From contig NZ_LMOL01000023.1 in assembly GCF_001424565.1 (NCBI RefSeq), forward strand, positions 83,137 through 147,136: a stretch of 64,000 nt of DNA, in the 5' to 3' direction. The notes beneath the pieces were generated by a model. That model was not told the DNA's origin, ran no database searches, and worked only from the letters and a program-made list of their open reading frames with translations. This document shows, one piece after another, positions 27,275 through 38,241 of this stretch. Every line of letters begins with the position of its first letter. Position 1 is the stretch's first letter. Source of the DNA: Arthrobacter sp. Leaf141. GTDB lineage: Bacteria > Actinomycetota > Actinomycetes > Actinomycetales > Micrococcaceae. Position numbers and translations under genes: made by a program.

Positions 27275-28906
27275 ATGAGTACTCTCAGCTACGACGCCAC
27301 CGGCGCTGCCCGGCAGGCTCTTGAACAGCACCTCCCCTCCCTGGTGGCGGACCGCATCGCCACCAGGATCTTCGCCAAGGACCACACCCTTTGGGGTCCC
27401 GACGCCGAAGCCGAGTCGGCCGTCAGGCTCGGCTGGGTGGAAGCCGCCACTGTCTCGCAGGCCCTGGTGCCGGCCATCCTGGAACTCCGGGACGCCCTGC
27501 GCGCCGAAGGCGTGACCCGCATCGTGCTTTGCGGCATGGGCGGCTCCTCGCTGGCGCCCGAGGTCATTGCCGGCACCGCCGGCGTCGAGCTGACAGTGCT
27601 TGACAGCACCGACCCTGACCAGGTCCGCGCCGCACTGGCCGACCGCCTTGCCCACACCGCCATTGTGGTTTCCTCCAAGTCCGGGTCGACGCTGGAAACC
27701 GACTCCCAGCGCCGCATCTTCGAGCACGCCTTCACCGAGGCGGGCCTGGACGCCAAGAGCCGGATCATCATTGTCACCGACCCCGGCTCCCCGCTGGACA
27801 AGTCCTCCCGCGAAGCCGGCTACCGTGCCGTCTTCAACGCGGACCCCAACGTGGGCGGCCGCTACTCGGCGCTGACGGCTTTCGGTCTGGTCCCCTCCGG
27901 CCTGGCCGGTGTGGACATCCAGAAGTTCCTGGACGAAGCCGAGGAAGCCGCAGAAATCCTCAACGATGACGCGGCTGGGAACATTGGACTCGCGTTGGGC
28001 GCTGCCCTCGGCGGCACCAGTCCGCTGCGCAACAAGATCGTCATCGCGGAGGACGGCTCCGGCATTGTGGGCTTCGCTGACTGGGCCGAACAGCTCATCG
28101 CCGAATCCACCGGCAAGCTGGGCACCGGCGTGCTTCCGGTAGTGGCCGGACCCGCATCCCCCGAGGCCGGCTCCGGCGCCCCCGACGTCCTGGTGGTGCG
28201 CCTGGTGGCTGCTGATGCCGACGTCGAACCCGGCGCCAACGAGGTGGCCATCGCCGGCGGCCTGGCCAGCCAGATGATGGTCTGGGAATTCGCCACGGCC
28301 GTGGCCGGCCGCCTGCTGGGCATCAACCCCTTCGACCAGCCGGACGTTGAGGCCGCCAAGGTGGCAGCCCGCGGCCTCCTGGACGCGCAGCCCGAACCCA
28401 CGCCGGCGGCCTTCGTGGACGGGTCCATTGAGGTCCGGGGCGGTGACTGGCTCGGCGACGCAACTACTGCGGAGGCAGCCGTCACGGCACTGCTCGGCAC
28501 GTTGGATGACGACAGCTACCTCAGTGTCCAGGCCTACTTCGACCGGCTTGCCTTTGCGCAGCTCGAAGGCGTGCGGGACGAGCTGGCAGCCGTCAGCGGC
28601 CGGCCGGTCACGTTCGGCTGGGGACCGCGGTTCCTGCACTCCACCGGCCAGTTCCACAAGGGCGGACCCGCGATCGGCGTGTTCCTCCAGGTCACTGCCG
28701 CCGAAGCGGAGGACCTGGCCATTCCGGACCGTCCGTTCACGTTCGGGGAACTGATCTCCGCGCAGGCCGCAGGCGACGCCCAGGTCCTCGCGGAGCACGG
28801 CCGGCCCGTGCTCCGCCTGCACCTGACAAACCGTGCCGCCGGTGTGGCGCAGCTGCAGGACATCGTCGCTGCACTGTCCGCCCGGGCATCCGCTACCGAA
28901 AGCTAA
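27275..28906 (+). CDS. pgi: Glucose-6-phosphate isomerase
   Basis: A 543-residue phosphoglucose isomerase, more divergent than the enterobacterial type but with the SIS-fold segments CGMGGSSLAPEV and VSSKSGSTLET. It interconverts glucose 6-phosphate and fructose 6-phosphate, linking glycolysis to the pentose phosphate pathway encoded around it. It starts six bases after tal, with only a weak GGAAGG inside the tal end. A bifunctional transaldolase/isomerase fusion, seen in some bacteria, is not present: the two are separate genes. Confidence 0.9.
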   Translation: MSTLSYDATGAARQALEQHLPSLVADRIATRIFAKDHTLWGPDAEAESAVRLGWVEAATVSQALVPAILELRDALRAEGVTRIVLCGMGGSSLAPEVIAGTAGVELTVLDSTDPDQVRAALADRLAHTAIVVSSKSGSTLETDSQRRIFEHAFTEAGLDAKSRIIIVTDPGSPLDKSSREAGYRAVFNADPNVGGRYSALTAFGLVPSGLAGVDIQKFLDEAEEAAEILNDDAAGNIGLALGAALGGTSPLRNKIVIAEDGSGIVGFADWAEQLIAESTGKLGTGVLPVVAGPASPEAGSGAPDVLVVRLVAADADVEPGANEVAIAGGLASQMMVWEFATAVAGRLLGINPFDQPDVEAAKVAARGLLDAQPEPTPAAFVDGSIEVRGGDWLGDATTAEAAVTALLGTLDDDSYLSVQAYFDRLAFAQLEGVRDELAAVSGRPVTFGWGPRFLHSTGQFHKGGPAIGVFLQVTAAEAEDLAIPDRPFTFGELISAQAAGDAQVLAEHGRPVLRLHLTNRAAGVAQLQDIVAALSARASATES

Positions 28907-28921
28907 GGCGCAAAAGCAACC

Positions 28922-30481
28922 ATGCCAGAAACTGAATTCGGCCGGAAAACCGCGGGCCGGGGGCGTAATCCGCTCCGGGACCCGCGGGACCGGCGTTTGA
29001 ACCGGATTGCCGGGCCGTCCTCCCTGGTGCTCTTCGGAGTCACCGGCGACCTTGCCCGTAAAAAGCTCATGCCGGCTGTGTATGACCTTGCCAACCGGGG
29101 GCTGTTGCCGCCCAGCTTCGCGCTGGTGGGCTTCGCCCGGCGCGAGTGGGACAAGGAGGACTTCGCCGCGGAGGTGAAGGCCTCCGTGCAGGCGTACGCC
29201 CGTACGCCGTTTGACGAGGCAGTATGGAACCAGCTGTCCGAGGGCATCCGGTTTGTGCAGGGCGAGTTCGACGACGACGACGCTTTCGAGCGCCTGGGTG
29301 AAACCATCGACGAACTCGATGAGCAGCGCGGAACACGCGGCAACCACGCCTTTTACCTGTCCATCCCGCCCAAGGCCTTCGAACAGGTCTGCCGGCAGCT
29401 GTCCAAGCACGGGCTGGCGCAGGCAGACGGCGACAAGTGGCGCCGCGTGGTCATCGAGAAGCCGTTCGGCCACGACCTGGAATCGGCCCGCCAGCTGAAC
29501 GACATCGTCGAGTCCGTCTTCCCGGCGGACGCTGTTTTCCGGATCGACCACTACCTGGGCAAGGAAACCGTCCAGAACATCCTGGCGCTGCGGTTCGCGA
29601 ACCAGCTCTTCGAACCACTGTGGAACTCCAACCACGTGGACCACGTCCAGATCACCATGGCCGAGGACATCGGCACGGGCGGCCGGGCAGGGTATTACGA
29701 CGGCGTGGGCGCGGCCCGCGACGTGATCCAGAACCACCTGCTGCAGCTGCTGGCCCTGACCGCGATGGAGGAGCCCATCTCCTTCAACGCCGATGACCTG
29801 CGCGCCGAGAAGGAAAAGGTCCTGGCCGCGGTCAAGCTGCCTGCCGACCTGTCGCAGCACTCAGCCCGCGGCCAGTTCGCCGGCGGCTGGCAGGGTGGTG
29901 AGCAGGTCCAGGGGTACCTGGAGGAGGAGGGCATTCCCGCCGATTCCACCACGGAAACCTTCGCGGCGATCCGGGTGGACATCCACACCCGCCGCTGGGC
30001 AGGTGTGCCGTTCTACCTGCGTGCAGGCAAACGCCTGGGCCGCCGCGTGACGGAAATCGCAGTGGTCTTCAAACGCGCGCCCAACCTGCTGTTCCGCGAC
30101 CATGGCGAGGACGACTTCGGCCAGAACGCTGTCGTCATCCGGGTCCAGCCCGACGAGGGCGTCACCATCCGCTTCGGCTCGAAGGTCCCGGGCACGCAGA
30201 CGGAAGTCCGCGACGTCACCATGGACTTCGGCTACGGACACTCGTTCACCGAATCCAGCCCGGAAGCGTACGAGCGGTTGATCCTGGACGTGCTCCTGGG
30301 TGAACCGCCGCTGTTCCCGCGGCATCAGGAAGTGGAACTGTCCTGGAAGATCCTTGACCCGTTCGAGGAATACTGGGCGGAACTGAACGAACAGCCCGAG
30401 CCGTACGCTCCCGGCAGCTGGGGCCCTGCCTCCGCCGACGAGCTGCTGGCCCGTGACGGACGAACCTGGAGAAGGCCATGA
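28922..30481 (+). CDS. zwf: Glucose-6-phosphate 1-dehydrogenase
   Basis: A 519-residue enzyme that oxidises glucose 6-phosphate with NADP and commits carbon to the oxidative pentose phosphate branch. The nucleotide motif GVTGDLARKKL is near residues 39-49. EKPFGHD and the substrate motif RIDHYLGKE are present. It overlaps opcA by four bases (ATGA). The basic N terminus (about 30 residues) precedes the fold. Confidence 0.96.
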   Translation: MPETEFGRKTAGRGRNPLRDPRDRRLNRIAGPSSLVLFGVTGDLARKKLMPAVYDLANRGLLPPSFALVGFARREWDKEDFAAEVKASVQAYARTPFDEAVWNQLSEGIRFVQGEFDDDDAFERLGETIDELDEQRGTRGNHAFYLSIPPKAFEQVCRQLSKHGLAQADGDKWRRVVIEKPFGHDLESARQLNDIVESVFPADAVFRIDHYLGKETVQNILALRFANQLFEPLWNSNHVDHVQITMAEDIGTGGRAGYYDGVGAARDVIQNHLLQLLALTAMEEPISFNADDLRAEKEKVLAAVKLPADLSQHSARGQFAGGWQGGEQVQGYLEEEGIPADSTTETFAAIRVDIHTRRWAGVPFYLRAGKRLGRRVTEIAVVFKRAPNLLFRDHGEDDFGQNAVVIRVQPDEGVTIRFGSKVPGTQTEVRDVTMDFGYGHSFTESSPEAYERLILDVLLGEPPLFPRHQEVELSWKILDPFEEYWAELNEQPEPYAPGSWGPASADELLARDGRTWRRP

Positions 30482-31419
30482 TTGTAGACCTGCCGGACAC
30501 CACCACCTCAAAGGTCTCCAAGAAGATCATGTCCCTGCGCGAGCAGGGCGGCGTGATTGCGCTGGGCCGGGTGCTCACCCTGGTGGTGGTCACCAAGTCC
30601 GGGCTGGAGGAGGAAGCCATCGAGGCGGCCAACGAGGCCAGCCGCGAACACCCGTGCCGCATCATTGTGCTTGCCGACGCCGGGTCGGACGCCAAGGACA
30701 GGCTCGACGCGCAGATCCGCGTGGGCGGCGACGCCGGAGCCTCGGAAGTAATTGTGCTCCGCGGCTACGGCGAACTGTCGCACGAAAGCGAATCCCTGGT
30801 CGCAGCACTGCTGCTCCCGGACGCGCCGATTGTGGCCTGGTGGCCGCACGGCGCCCCGGAAAACGCGTGCGAGACCTCCATCGGGAAAATCGCGCACCGC
30901 CGGATCACGGACTCTGCCAACGAACCGGACCCGCAGGCCGCCCTGGAGATTATCCGGGCCACCTATAAGGCCGGCGACACGGACCTGGCCTGGACCCGGC
31001 TCACCAACTGGCGCATCCAGCTCGCGGCAGTCCTGGACCAGGTGGATTCCTCGCCGGTTACGGCTGTTGCCGTCGAAGGAGCCTCCGACTCCCCCAGCAC
31101 CCTCCTGCTGGCAGCCTGGCTCACGTTGACCCTGGACGCTCCGGTCACCATTGTGGCCGACCCCGCCGGCACCGGCATCCGCAGGGTCCGGCTCAGCCGG
31201 CAGAGCGGCGACGTGCAGCTCTTCCGTCCCGGCCTGTCCGTGGCGGAACTGACCCAGCCGGGCCAGCCGGCCCAACGGATCTCCCTCCCCCGCCGCAGCC
31301 TCCGCGACTGCCTGGCAGAGGAGCTTCGCCGGCTCGACCCCGACGAAGTGTTCGGCGAAGTGATTACTATTGGACTGCCACGTACCAATCTAAGGAGCGT
31401 CCGACCCAGTGAGCGTTGA
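30478..31419 (+). CDS. opcA: OpcA, glucose-6-phosphate dehydrogenase assembly protein
   Basis: A 313-residue OpcA homologue, known to be needed for full G6P dehydrogenase activity in actinobacteria and cyanobacteria. It begins with IVDLPDTTTSKVSKKI and holds HPCRIIVL and the DAPIVAWWPHGAP segment typical of the family. It is translationally coupled to zwf and overlaps pgl by 11 bases. Confidence 0.93.
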   Translation: MIVDLPDTTTSKVSKKIMSLREQGGVIALGRVLTLVVVTKSGLEEEAIEAANEASREHPCRIIVLADAGSDAKDRLDAQIRVGGDAGASEVIVLRGYGELSHESESLVAALLLPDAPIVAWWPHGAPENACETSIGKIAHRRITDSANEPDPQAALEIIRATYKAGDTDLAWTRLTNWRIQLAAVLDQVDSSPVTAVAVEGASDSPSTLLLAAWLTLTLDAPVTIVADPAGTGIRRVRLSRQSGDVQLFRPGLSVAELTQPGQPAQRISLPRRSLRDCLAEELRRLDPDEVFGEVITIGLPRTNLRSVRPSER

Positions 31420-32227
31420 TCCACGAGTAAGCATTCATCCTGATTCGTCCGTCCTGATGGCAGCCATCGCCGCGCGTCTTATCACCAAGCTTGTTGACGT
31501 CCAGGACAAATACGGTGAAGCCACCGTGGTCCTGACCGGGGGCACTGTGGGCATCGGTACGCTGAAGGCTGTTGCTGACTCGCCGGCGGCCCCGGCCGTC
31601 GACTGGTCCAGGGTCAACTTCTGGTGGGGCGATGAGCGTTTTGTCGCCTCCGGTGATCCGGAGCGGAACGCCCAGCAGGCCTTCGACGCGCTGTTGTCCC
31701 ACATCCCGGTGGACCCGGCCCGGGTCCACGCTCCGGGTTCCTCAGACGACTTCGGCAGCGTCGAGGAGGCCGCAGCGGACTACGCCCGCCAGCTGGCTGA
31801 AGCGGCGGCAGCCGAGCACGCTGCAGATATGTCCGATGACCGGCCGGAGCATCCTTCGGTGCTGCCGCGCCTGGACGTGGTCCTGCTGGGTGTTGGCCCC
31901 GACGCACACGTTGCCTCCCTGTTCCCTGAGCAGGGCGGCATCCGCGAGAAGGTCGGCACCGTTATTGCCGTACACAACTCACCGAAGCCGCCGCCGTTGC
32001 GGGTTTCCCTGACCCTGCCGGCCATCAACACCGCATCCGAGGTGTGGATGGTGGTGGCCGGCGAGGACAAGGCAGGCGCCGTGGGCCTGGCCCTTGCGGG
32101 TGCCAATCCCATCCAGGTTCCGGCTGCAGGGCCGCGGGGCACCTCGCGGACCCTGTGGCTCATCGATGAGAATGCGGCCTCACGGGTCCCGCAGCAGCTC
32201 GTCCGGAAGGACGCCGCGGGCGCGTAG
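31409..32227 (+). CDS. pgl: 6-phosphogluconolactonase
   Basis: A 272-residue lactonase that hydrolyses 6-phosphogluconolactone, the product of Zwf. Family segments are VVLTGGTVG, WGDERFV, and LDVVLLGVGPDAHVASLFP. An insertion rich in Ala/Asp (about residues 125-150) is seen. The GTG start has AAGGAG about eleven bases upstream, inside opcA. Its 3' end overlaps the convergent rbpA coding sequence by 48 bp, which is rare and could couple their expression. Confidence 0.93.
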   Translation: MSVDPRVSIHPDSSVLMAAIAARLITKLVDVQDKYGEATVVLTGGTVGIGTLKAVADSPAAPAVDWSRVNFWWGDERFVASGDPERNAQQAFDALLSHIPVDPARVHAPGSSDDFGSVEEAAADYARQLAEAAAAEHAADMSDDRPEHPSVLPRLDVVLLGVGPDAHVASLFPEQGGIREKVGTVIAVHNSPKPPPLRVSLTLPAINTASEVWMVVAGEDKAGAVGLALAGANPIQVPAAGPRGTSRTLWLIDENAASRVPQQLVRKDAAGA

Positions 32228-32575
32228 CTTTTCCAACGCTCCGGCCAGGACGTCTTCGGCGTCCTGGCCGGAGCGTCGCTCTTTAACGTATTCGAGGTGG
32301 GTTTTGTAGCCGTCGTCGGCCGCGTCGGCCATGGCTGCCGCCTGGCCGTCCCTTGACGCCGTGGCCCCGCATCTGCGGCAATCCCAGACGGCAGGGATCT
32401 GGTCCTCCGGCAGGCGCAGGAAAACCGGCTGGGTTTCGTGGCCTGAGACGCACCAATACGATACCCGCATGCGGGGCAAGGGGCTGCCCGGCGAGTCCCC
32501 GGACTGGAGGCTGGAGCCGCTGCCTGCCGTGACACCGGCGCGGGTGCCCCGAAATCCTGAGCCTGGATGGACCAT
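32180..32575 (-). CDS. rbpA: RNA polymerase-binding protein RbpA
   Basis: A 131-residue actinobacterial RbpA, which binds RNA polymerase and the principal sigma factors and stabilises the open complex. The start MVHPGSGFRGTRAG is diagnostic. The central domain has the WCVSGHE and CRRCGA segments, and the C-terminal sigma-binding helix ends in ARGVLPDELL. AGGAG precedes the ATG. Its stop lies inside pgl, giving a 48-bp antisense overlap. It follows the secG terminator, so it should have its own promoter in 32576-32627. Confidence 0.95.
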   Translation of the reverse strand: MVHPGSGFRGTRAGVTAGSGSSLQSGDSPGSPLPRMRVSYWCVSGHETQPVFLRLPEDQIPAVWDCRRCGATASRDGQAAAMADAADDGYKTHLEYVKERRSGQDAEDVLAGALEKLRARGVLPDELLRDP

Positions 32576-32627
32576 GGGAACTCCTGACTGGCAACGGGTG
32601 CCGGTAGGCAGGCAGGGCTGCTTAACC

Positions 32628-32667
32628 AAAAAAAACTGTGGCCGTCGGTAACCGACAGCCACAGTTT
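32628..32667 (-). terminator. Intrinsic terminator of the gap-pgk-tpiA-secG operon
   Basis: On the minus strand a hairpin with 9-bp outer arms (32633-32641 with 32659-32667) is followed by eight T residues. It lies between secG and rbpA. Confidence 0.88.
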
Positions 32668-32724
32668 AGTTTGGATGGACCCGCGGCGGGAGTGCCGCCG
32701 CGTAATCCTTGCCTGAAGCTTTGC

Positions 32725-32982
32725 TCAGGAGTCGCCGGCTCCGCTGAACCGCATGATCAGGCCAAGGCCGATGATCACCACGCCCCAGGTCACGCCGAGG
32801 ACCACGGTAAACCTGTTGAGGTTCCGTTCCGCTACGCCCGAGGAGCTCAGCCCTGAGCTCATGCCGCCGCCGAACATATCCGACATACCGCCACCGCGTC
32901 CCTTGTGAAGGAGGATGAGCAGTGTCAGCAGGAGGCTGGTGATGCCCAGGAGGATCTGCAGAATGACATGAAGAACGTCCAC
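32725..32982 (-). CDS. secG: Preprotein translocase subunit SecG
   Basis: An 85-residue protein with two membrane segments (about residues 3-24 and 57-77) joined by a Gly/Ser-rich loop with HKGRGGGMSDMFGGG, the SecG signature. It assists SecYE in protein export. The GTG start has AAAGG six bases upstream. It is the last gene of the glycolytic operon; the tpiA-secG pairing is common in actinobacteria. Confidence 0.95.
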   Translation of the reverse strand: MDVLHVILQILLGITSLLLTLLILLHKGRGGGMSDMFGGGMSSGLSSSGVAERNLNRFTVVLGVTWGVVIIGLGLIMRFSGAGDS

Positions 32983-33030
32983 GACGGCCTTTCAGGAAGT
33001 TGGGATTGCGGGAGCGGGGGTGCTGACGGA

Positions 33031-33846
33031 CTAGTCCGTCACCAGGTGACTCTCGAACCTGACAATATTAGCAAACTCGGCGGGGTCAAGGCTGGCGCCA
33101 CCCACGAGCAGGCCGTCCACATCCGTTTCCTGCAGGATGGCTGCCGCGTTGTTGGCCTTTACGGAGCCGCCGTACAGCAGGCGGGTCTTGGCTGCCACGT
33201 CGGCGCCGAAGAGCTTTTCCAGTTCGGTCCGGATGGCAGCACAGAGTTCCTGTGCGTCGCCGGGGCCGGCGACCTGGCCGGTGCCGATGGCCCAAACGGG
33301 TTCGTAGGCGATGACGAGTTCGGCGGCCTGCTCGTTGGTGAGCCCGGCAACACCGGCGCGTACCTGGTCAAGCGTGTGTTCCACGTGGGTGCCGGCCTGG
33401 CGGATTTCCAGGCCCTCACCGGCGCACAGCACGGGGGTCACGCCGTGCTTGAACGCGGCCTTGACCTTGGCGTTGAGGACTTCGTCCGTTTCGTTGTGGA
33501 TGGTGCGGCGTTCGCTGTGGCCCACCAGGACATAAGAGCAGCCCAGCTTGGCAAGGAACGCGCCGGAGATGTCTCCGGTGTAGGCGCCGGAATCGAACTG
33601 GGACAGGTCCTGGCCGCCGTAGGCAACGTCGAGGTCGTCGCCCTGCACCAGGGTCTGGACGCCGCGGAGGTCGGTGAACGGCGGGAAGACGGCAACCTCG
33701 ACGCGGTTGTAGTCGTGCTTGGCGTCGGAGAGGGTCCAGGCGAGTTTCTGCAGGAGCGTGATGCCCTGGACGTGGTCCATGTTCATTTTCCAGTTGCCCG
33801 CAATGAAGGGCTTACGGTCAAAGGCGCCGTTTGTTGACGTAGTCAC
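33031..33846 (-). CDS. tpiA: Triosephosphate isomerase
   Basis: A 271-residue TIM barrel that interconverts dihydroxyacetone phosphate and glyceraldehyde 3-phosphate. GNWKMN near residue 17, GHSERR, the catalytic Glu in [11 protein letters not shown], and YGGSVK are all present. A GTG start is preceded by GGAG. It follows pgk after an 86-base gap that holds a long hairpin. Confidence 0.96.
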   Translation of the reverse strand: MTTSTNGAFDRKPFIAGNWKMNMDHVQGITLLQKLAWTLSDAKHDYNRVEVAVFPPFTDLRGVQTLVQGDDLDVAYGGQDLSQFDSGAYTGDISGAFLAKLGCSYVLVGHSERRTIHNETDEVLNAKVKAAFKHGVTPVLCAGEGLEIRQAGTHVEHTLDQVRAGVAGLTNEQAAELVIAYEPVWAIGTGQVAGPGDAQELCAAIRTELEKLFGADVAAKTRLLYGGSVKANNAAAILQETDVDGLLVGGASLDPAEFANIVRFESHLVTD

Positions 33847-33876
33847 GTGTTCTCCAAAAGTCGTTAATAAGTGTTT

Positions 33877-33908
33877 GGCCGGCAGGCTGCGGGAGCAGCC
33901 TGCCGGCC
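33877..33908 (-). promoter_or_regulatory. Strong intercistronic hairpin between pgk and tpiA
   Basis: Perfect 14-bp arms (33877-33890 and 33895-33908) with a 4-base loop. No T-run follows, so it is more likely an mRNA processing or stability element, or a weak attenuator, than a full terminator. A second small stem, GGACT-N4-AGTCC, lies beside it. Confidence 0.55.
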
Positions 33909-33932
33909 GGCGGACTGTGCAGTCCGGTACTG

Positions 33933-35159
33933 CTAGCGGTCCAGGACGCTCAGTCCCGGCAGGTCCTTGCCCTCAAGGTATTCCAGGCTGGCGCCGCCAC
34001 CGGTGGAGATGTGGCCAAACTGGTCGTCAGCGAATCCCAGCGTACGGACGGCCGCGGCGGAATCGCCGCCGCCAACCACGGTGAACGCTTCGGTCTCGGT
34101 CAGGGCCTTGGCCACGGCACGGGTGCCGGCGGCGAAGGCGTCGAACTCAAAGACGCCCATGGGCCCGTTCCAGAAGACCGTTTTGGCCCCGGCAATGCGG
34201 GCAGCAAAAGCGGCGGCGGAATCGGGTCCGATGTCCAGGCCGATGCCTTGGCTGCCGAAGCTGCTGGCCTCAATGGCGTCTGCTGCCACGGTTTCGTGTG
34301 CCGCATCGGCGGCGAACTTCTCCGCCACCACAACGTCTGTGGGCACCACGAACTCGGTGCCGGCGTCGGCTGCGCGCTTGAGGTAGTCCTGGACCACGGG
34401 GATCTGGTCCTTCTCGAGCAGGCTGCCGGCCACCTTATGCCCGGCTGCTGCCAGGAACGTGAACAGCATGCCGCCGCCCACCAGGATGGTGTCAGCCTTG
34501 CCCAGCAGGTTTTCGATCACGGCGAGTTTGTCCGAGACCTTCGAGCCGCCAAGAACCACCACGTAGGGGCGCTGGGTGTCGGCCGTCAGTTTGCGCAGCA
34601 CCTCGACCTCGGTGTGGACCAGGTCGCCGAGGTACGACGGCAGCCGGGTGGCGACGTCGTACACGCTGGCGTGCCTGCGGTGCACAGCCCCGAAGGCGTC
34701 ATCGACATACGCGCCGTTGCTGCCGGTCAGCGCGACAAGCTCATCAGCGAAGGCTCCGCGTTCGGCGTCGTCCTTGCTGGTTTCGCGGGCGTCGAACCGG
34801 ACGTTCTCCAAAACCAGCGCTTCGCCGTCCTGCAGCGCCGCAGCTCCTTCCCGTGCGGAGTTGCCCACGGTGTCCGCGGCCAGCGTCACCGGGAAGTCCG
34901 CAAGTTCCGCCAGGCGGTCCACTGCGGGCTTGAGGGAGTACTTGTCCTCGGGTGCGCCTTTGGGGCGGCCAAGGTGGGCTGTAACCAGCACGCGGGCACC
35001 GGCGTCCGTGAGCTTTGCCAGCACCGGGAGGGACGCCTTGATGCGTCCGTCGTCAGTCACGGCAGAGCCGTCGAGCGGCACATTCAGGTCACTTCGAACC
35101 AGAATGTACCGCCCGCGGACACCTTCAGCGATGAGGTCGTTGAGGGTGTTTGATGTCAT
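33933..35159 (-). CDS. pgk: Phosphoglycerate kinase
   Basis: A 408-residue kinase that makes ATP from 1,3-bisphosphoglycerate. The N-terminal [10 protein letters not shown], the GRPKG motif, [11 protein letters not shown] and the C-terminal [11 protein letters not shown] nucleotide segment are present. The ATG at 35159 lies ten bases after the gap stop codon and is preferred over upstream in-frame starts inside gap. Confidence 0.96.
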   Translation of the reverse strand: MTSNTLNDLIAEGVRGRYILVRSDLNVPLDGSAVTDDGRIKASLPVLAKLTDAGARVLVTAHLGRPKGAPEDKYSLKPAVDRLAELADFPVTLAADTVGNSAREGAAALQDGEALVLENVRFDARETSKDDAERGAFADELVALTGSNGAYVDDAFGAVHRRHASVYDVATRLPSYLGDLVHTEVEVLRKLTADTQRPYVVVLGGSKVSDKLAVIENLLGKADTILVGGGMLFTFLAAAGHKVAGSLLEKDQIPVVQDYLKRAADAGTEFVVPTDVVVAEKFAADAAHETVAADAIEASSFGSQGIGLDIGPDSAAAFAARIAGAKTVFWNGPMGVFEFDAFAAGTRAVAKALTETEAFTVVGGGDSAAAVRTLGFADDQFGHISTGGGASLEYLEGKDLPGLSVLDR

Positions 35160-35169
35160 GTGTCTAACC

Positions 35170-36186
<1,017 letters not shown>

Positions 36187-36198
36187 TCAGTCTCCTTG

Positions 36199-36214
36199 GT
36201 GCTTTGTGAAGCAC
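36199..36214 (-). promoter_or_regulatory. Leader hairpin before gap
   Basis: GTGCTT-N4-AAGCAC lies directly upstream of the gap ribosome-binding site. A possible promoter (TTGGCT, 16 bases, TAGTAG on the minus strand) lies just before it. The stem could protect the operon mRNA 5' end. Confidence 0.35.
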
Positions 36215-36349
36215 TACTAGTTGAGCGGGCGTTCAAGCCAACTAACAGATCCCGCACGCCATTGGGCAGAGATGATTTACAGATCGGAGGGCGACCAGCC
36301 TCATTGCTGAAGGCTAACCGCCTTCCGTGACCTATCTTACGTTTAATTG

Positions 36350-36379
36350 GGTCCGCCCCCGCAAGTGCAGGGGCGGACC
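36350..36379 (-). terminator. Hairpin downstream of sodA
   Basis: Perfect 10-bp GC-rich arms (36350-36359 and 36370-36379) lie 65 bases after the sodA stop and before the gap promoter. There is no strong T-run, so termination may be partial. Confidence 0.55.
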
Positions 36380-36444
36380 GTCCACATCCCGGCCTTAAAG
36401 CACCGGATTGTGAGGTTTGTTACACGAATGTGTAGCAGGGATCA

Positions 36445-37071
36445 CTACGGGAGGGTGATCAGGCCCGTTGCATTCGTGCGTGCTGCTTCGAAGCGCTTGG
36501 CGACGTCGGCCCAGTTCACGATGTTCCAGAAGGCCTTCACGTAGTCGGCTTTGACGTTGACGTAGTCCAGGTAGAAGGCGTGCTCCCACATGTCCAGCAT
36601 CAGCAGCGGGGTGGTGCCGAGCGCCACGTTGCCCTGCTGGTCGTAAAGCTGCTCGATGACCAGGTTGCCGCCGATGGGCTCGTAGGCCAGGAAGCCCCAG
36701 CCGGATCCCTGCAGGCCAAGGGCTGCTGCGGAGAACTGGGCGCGGAAGGCGTCGAAGGAGCCGAAGGCGTCGTCGATGGCTGCTGCCAGCTCACCTTCGG
36801 GCTTGTCGCCGCCGTCCGGGGACAGGTTGTTCCAGAAGACGGAGTGGTTGACGTGGCCGCCGGTGTGGAAGGCCAGGTCCTTGGAGAGCCGGTTGATGTT
36901 GGCGAAGTCGCCCTTTTCGCGGGCTTCTGCCAGCTGCTTCAGGGCGTTGTTGGCGCCGGCCACGTAGGCAGCGTGGTGCTTGCTGTGGTGCAGCTCCATG
37001 ATCCGCGCGGAAATGTGCGGTTCCAGTGCTGCGTAGTCGTAGCTGAGTTCCGGCAATACGTACTCGGTCAC
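36445..37071 (-). CDS. sodA: Superoxide dismutase (Mn/Fe type)
   Basis: A 208-residue cytoplasmic dismutase. Metal ligands are seen in [10 protein letters not shown], in [11 protein letters not shown], and in the final [11 protein letters not shown]. The YDQQGN context resembles the Gln position of Mn-dependent enzymes, so Mn is likely but not certain. The GTG at 37071 is chosen because GGAGG lies five bases upstream; a frame start at 37083 lacks one. It is followed by a GC-rich hairpin. Confidence 0.95.
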   Translation of the reverse strand: MTEYVLPELSYDYAALEPHISARIMELHHSKHHAAYVAGANNALKQLAEAREKGDFANINRLSKDLAFHTGGHVNHSVFWNNLSPDGGDKPEGELAAAIDDAFGSFDAFRAQFSAAALGLQGSGWGFLAYEPIGGNLVIEQLYDQQGNVALGTTPLLMLDMWEHAFYLDYVNVKADYVKAFWNIVNWADVAKRFEAARTNATGLITLP

Positions 37072-37251
37072 AAAATCCTCCAATATCGTGGACTCTCGGT
37101 CCGGTTTCTACTTCTTGGATTGTGCATCCGGGCGTCAGGCGCCCGGAAACTTGCGGCGGTGGCGTTCCAGTGACGAAAGCCGCTCCCCTTGGCCTAACCT
37201 GCAGCCGGGGCCGGATATTTCCGTCACGCCATTTCCGATTCTAGGGGGCGC

Positions 37252-38232
37252 TCACTCGTCCAGCATTTCGGGCGTCACATTGGCGTCCGTACCGGGAATG
37301 CCCAGGTCCTGGGCGCGTTTGTCCGCCATGGCCAGCAGGCGCCTGATCCGGCCCGCGATGGCGTCCTTGGTCATTGCCGGGTCAGCCAGTCGTCCCAGTT
37401 CGTCAAGGCTTGCCTGCTTGTGGGCCACCCTGAGTTCGCCGGCGTATTTGAGGTGGTCCGGGACATCGTCACCAAGGATTTCCAGGGCCCGGTCCACGCG
37501 GGCGCCGGCGGCCACGGCGGCCTGGGCGGAGCGGCGGAGGTTGGCGTCGTCAAAGTTGGCCAGCCGGTTGGCGGTGGCGCGGACTTCCTTGCGCATCCTG
37601 CGTTCTTCCCAGACCATCAGGGCGTCGTGGGCGCCCATCCGGGTCAGCAGCGCGGCGATAGTGTCGCCGTCACGGATCACCACCCGGTCAACGCCCCGCA
37701 CTTCGCGGGCTTTGGCCTGGATGTCCAGCCGCCGTGCGGCGCCAACAAGGGCCAGCGCGGACTCGGGACCGGGGCAGGTGACTTCCAGTGAGGAGGACCG
37801 GCCGGGTTCGGTGAGGGAGCCGTGGGCCAGGAACGCGCCCCGCCACACAGCTTCCGCGTCGGCCGCGGAGCCGTTGACGACGGCGGACGGCAGCCCGCGC
37901 ACGGGGCGGCCACGCCCATCGAGGAGCCCGGTCTGGCGGGCCAGCGCCTCGCCGTCGCGCACTACACGCACCACGTACCGGCTGGCACGGCGAAGGCCGC
38001 CTGCTGAAACAACGATGATTTCGCTTTGGTGGCCGTACACCTCAGCGATGGCGGCCCGGAGGCGTCGGGCGGTGGACGCCAGGTCCACTTCCGCTTCGAT
38101 CACGATCCGGCCGGAAATGATGTGCAGGCCGCCGGCGAAGCGGAGCATCGCCGAGACCTCAGCCTTGCGGACTGATGACTTTTTGATGTCCAGACGGGAC
38201 AGTTCTTCCTTGACTGATGCTGTCAGTGCCAT
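37252..38232 (-). CDS. whiA: DNA-binding regulator WhiA
   Basis: A 326-residue WhiA, an actinobacterial and firmicute regulator with an N-terminal homing-endonuclease-like fold and a C-terminal HTH. It begins with [14 protein letters not shown] and includes [15 protein letters not shown] and the HTH region [23 protein letters not shown]. In non-sporulating actinobacteria it affects cell division. It is the last gene of uvrC-rapZ-yvcK-whiA, a widely conserved order, nine bases after yvcK. Confidence 0.95.
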   Translation of the reverse strand: MALTASVKEELSRLDIKKSSVRKAEVSAMLRFAGGLHIISGRIVIEAEVDLASTARRLRAAIAEVYGHQSEIIVVSAGGLRRASRYVVRVVRDGEALARQTGLLDGRGRPVRGLPSAVVNGSAADAEAVWRGAFLAHGSLTEPGRSSSLEVTCPGPESALALVGAARRLDIQAKAREVRGVDRVVIRDGDTIAALLTRMGAHDALMVWEERRMRKEVRATANRLANFDDANLRRSAQAAVAAGARVDRALEILGDDVPDHLKYAGELRVAHKQASLDELGRLADPAMTKDAIAGRIRRLLAMADKRAQDLGIPGTDANVTPEMLDE

Positions 38233-38241
38233 GGCACCTTC

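Noticed and set aside
26138..29860. A 1240-codon open frame on the minus strand
   Set aside because: Antisense to tal, pgi and part of zwf, which are well supported. The composition is that of a codon-position artefact.
36421..36434. TACAC-N4-GTGTA palindrome after sodA
   Set aside because: The arms are short and lie just behind the stop codon, with no promoter nearby to control.
37128..37146. CCGGGCG-N5-CGCCCGG hairpin between whiA and sodA
   Set aside because: It might be a terminator of the uvrC operon, but it has no T-run and 7-bp GC stems arise easily in this composition.
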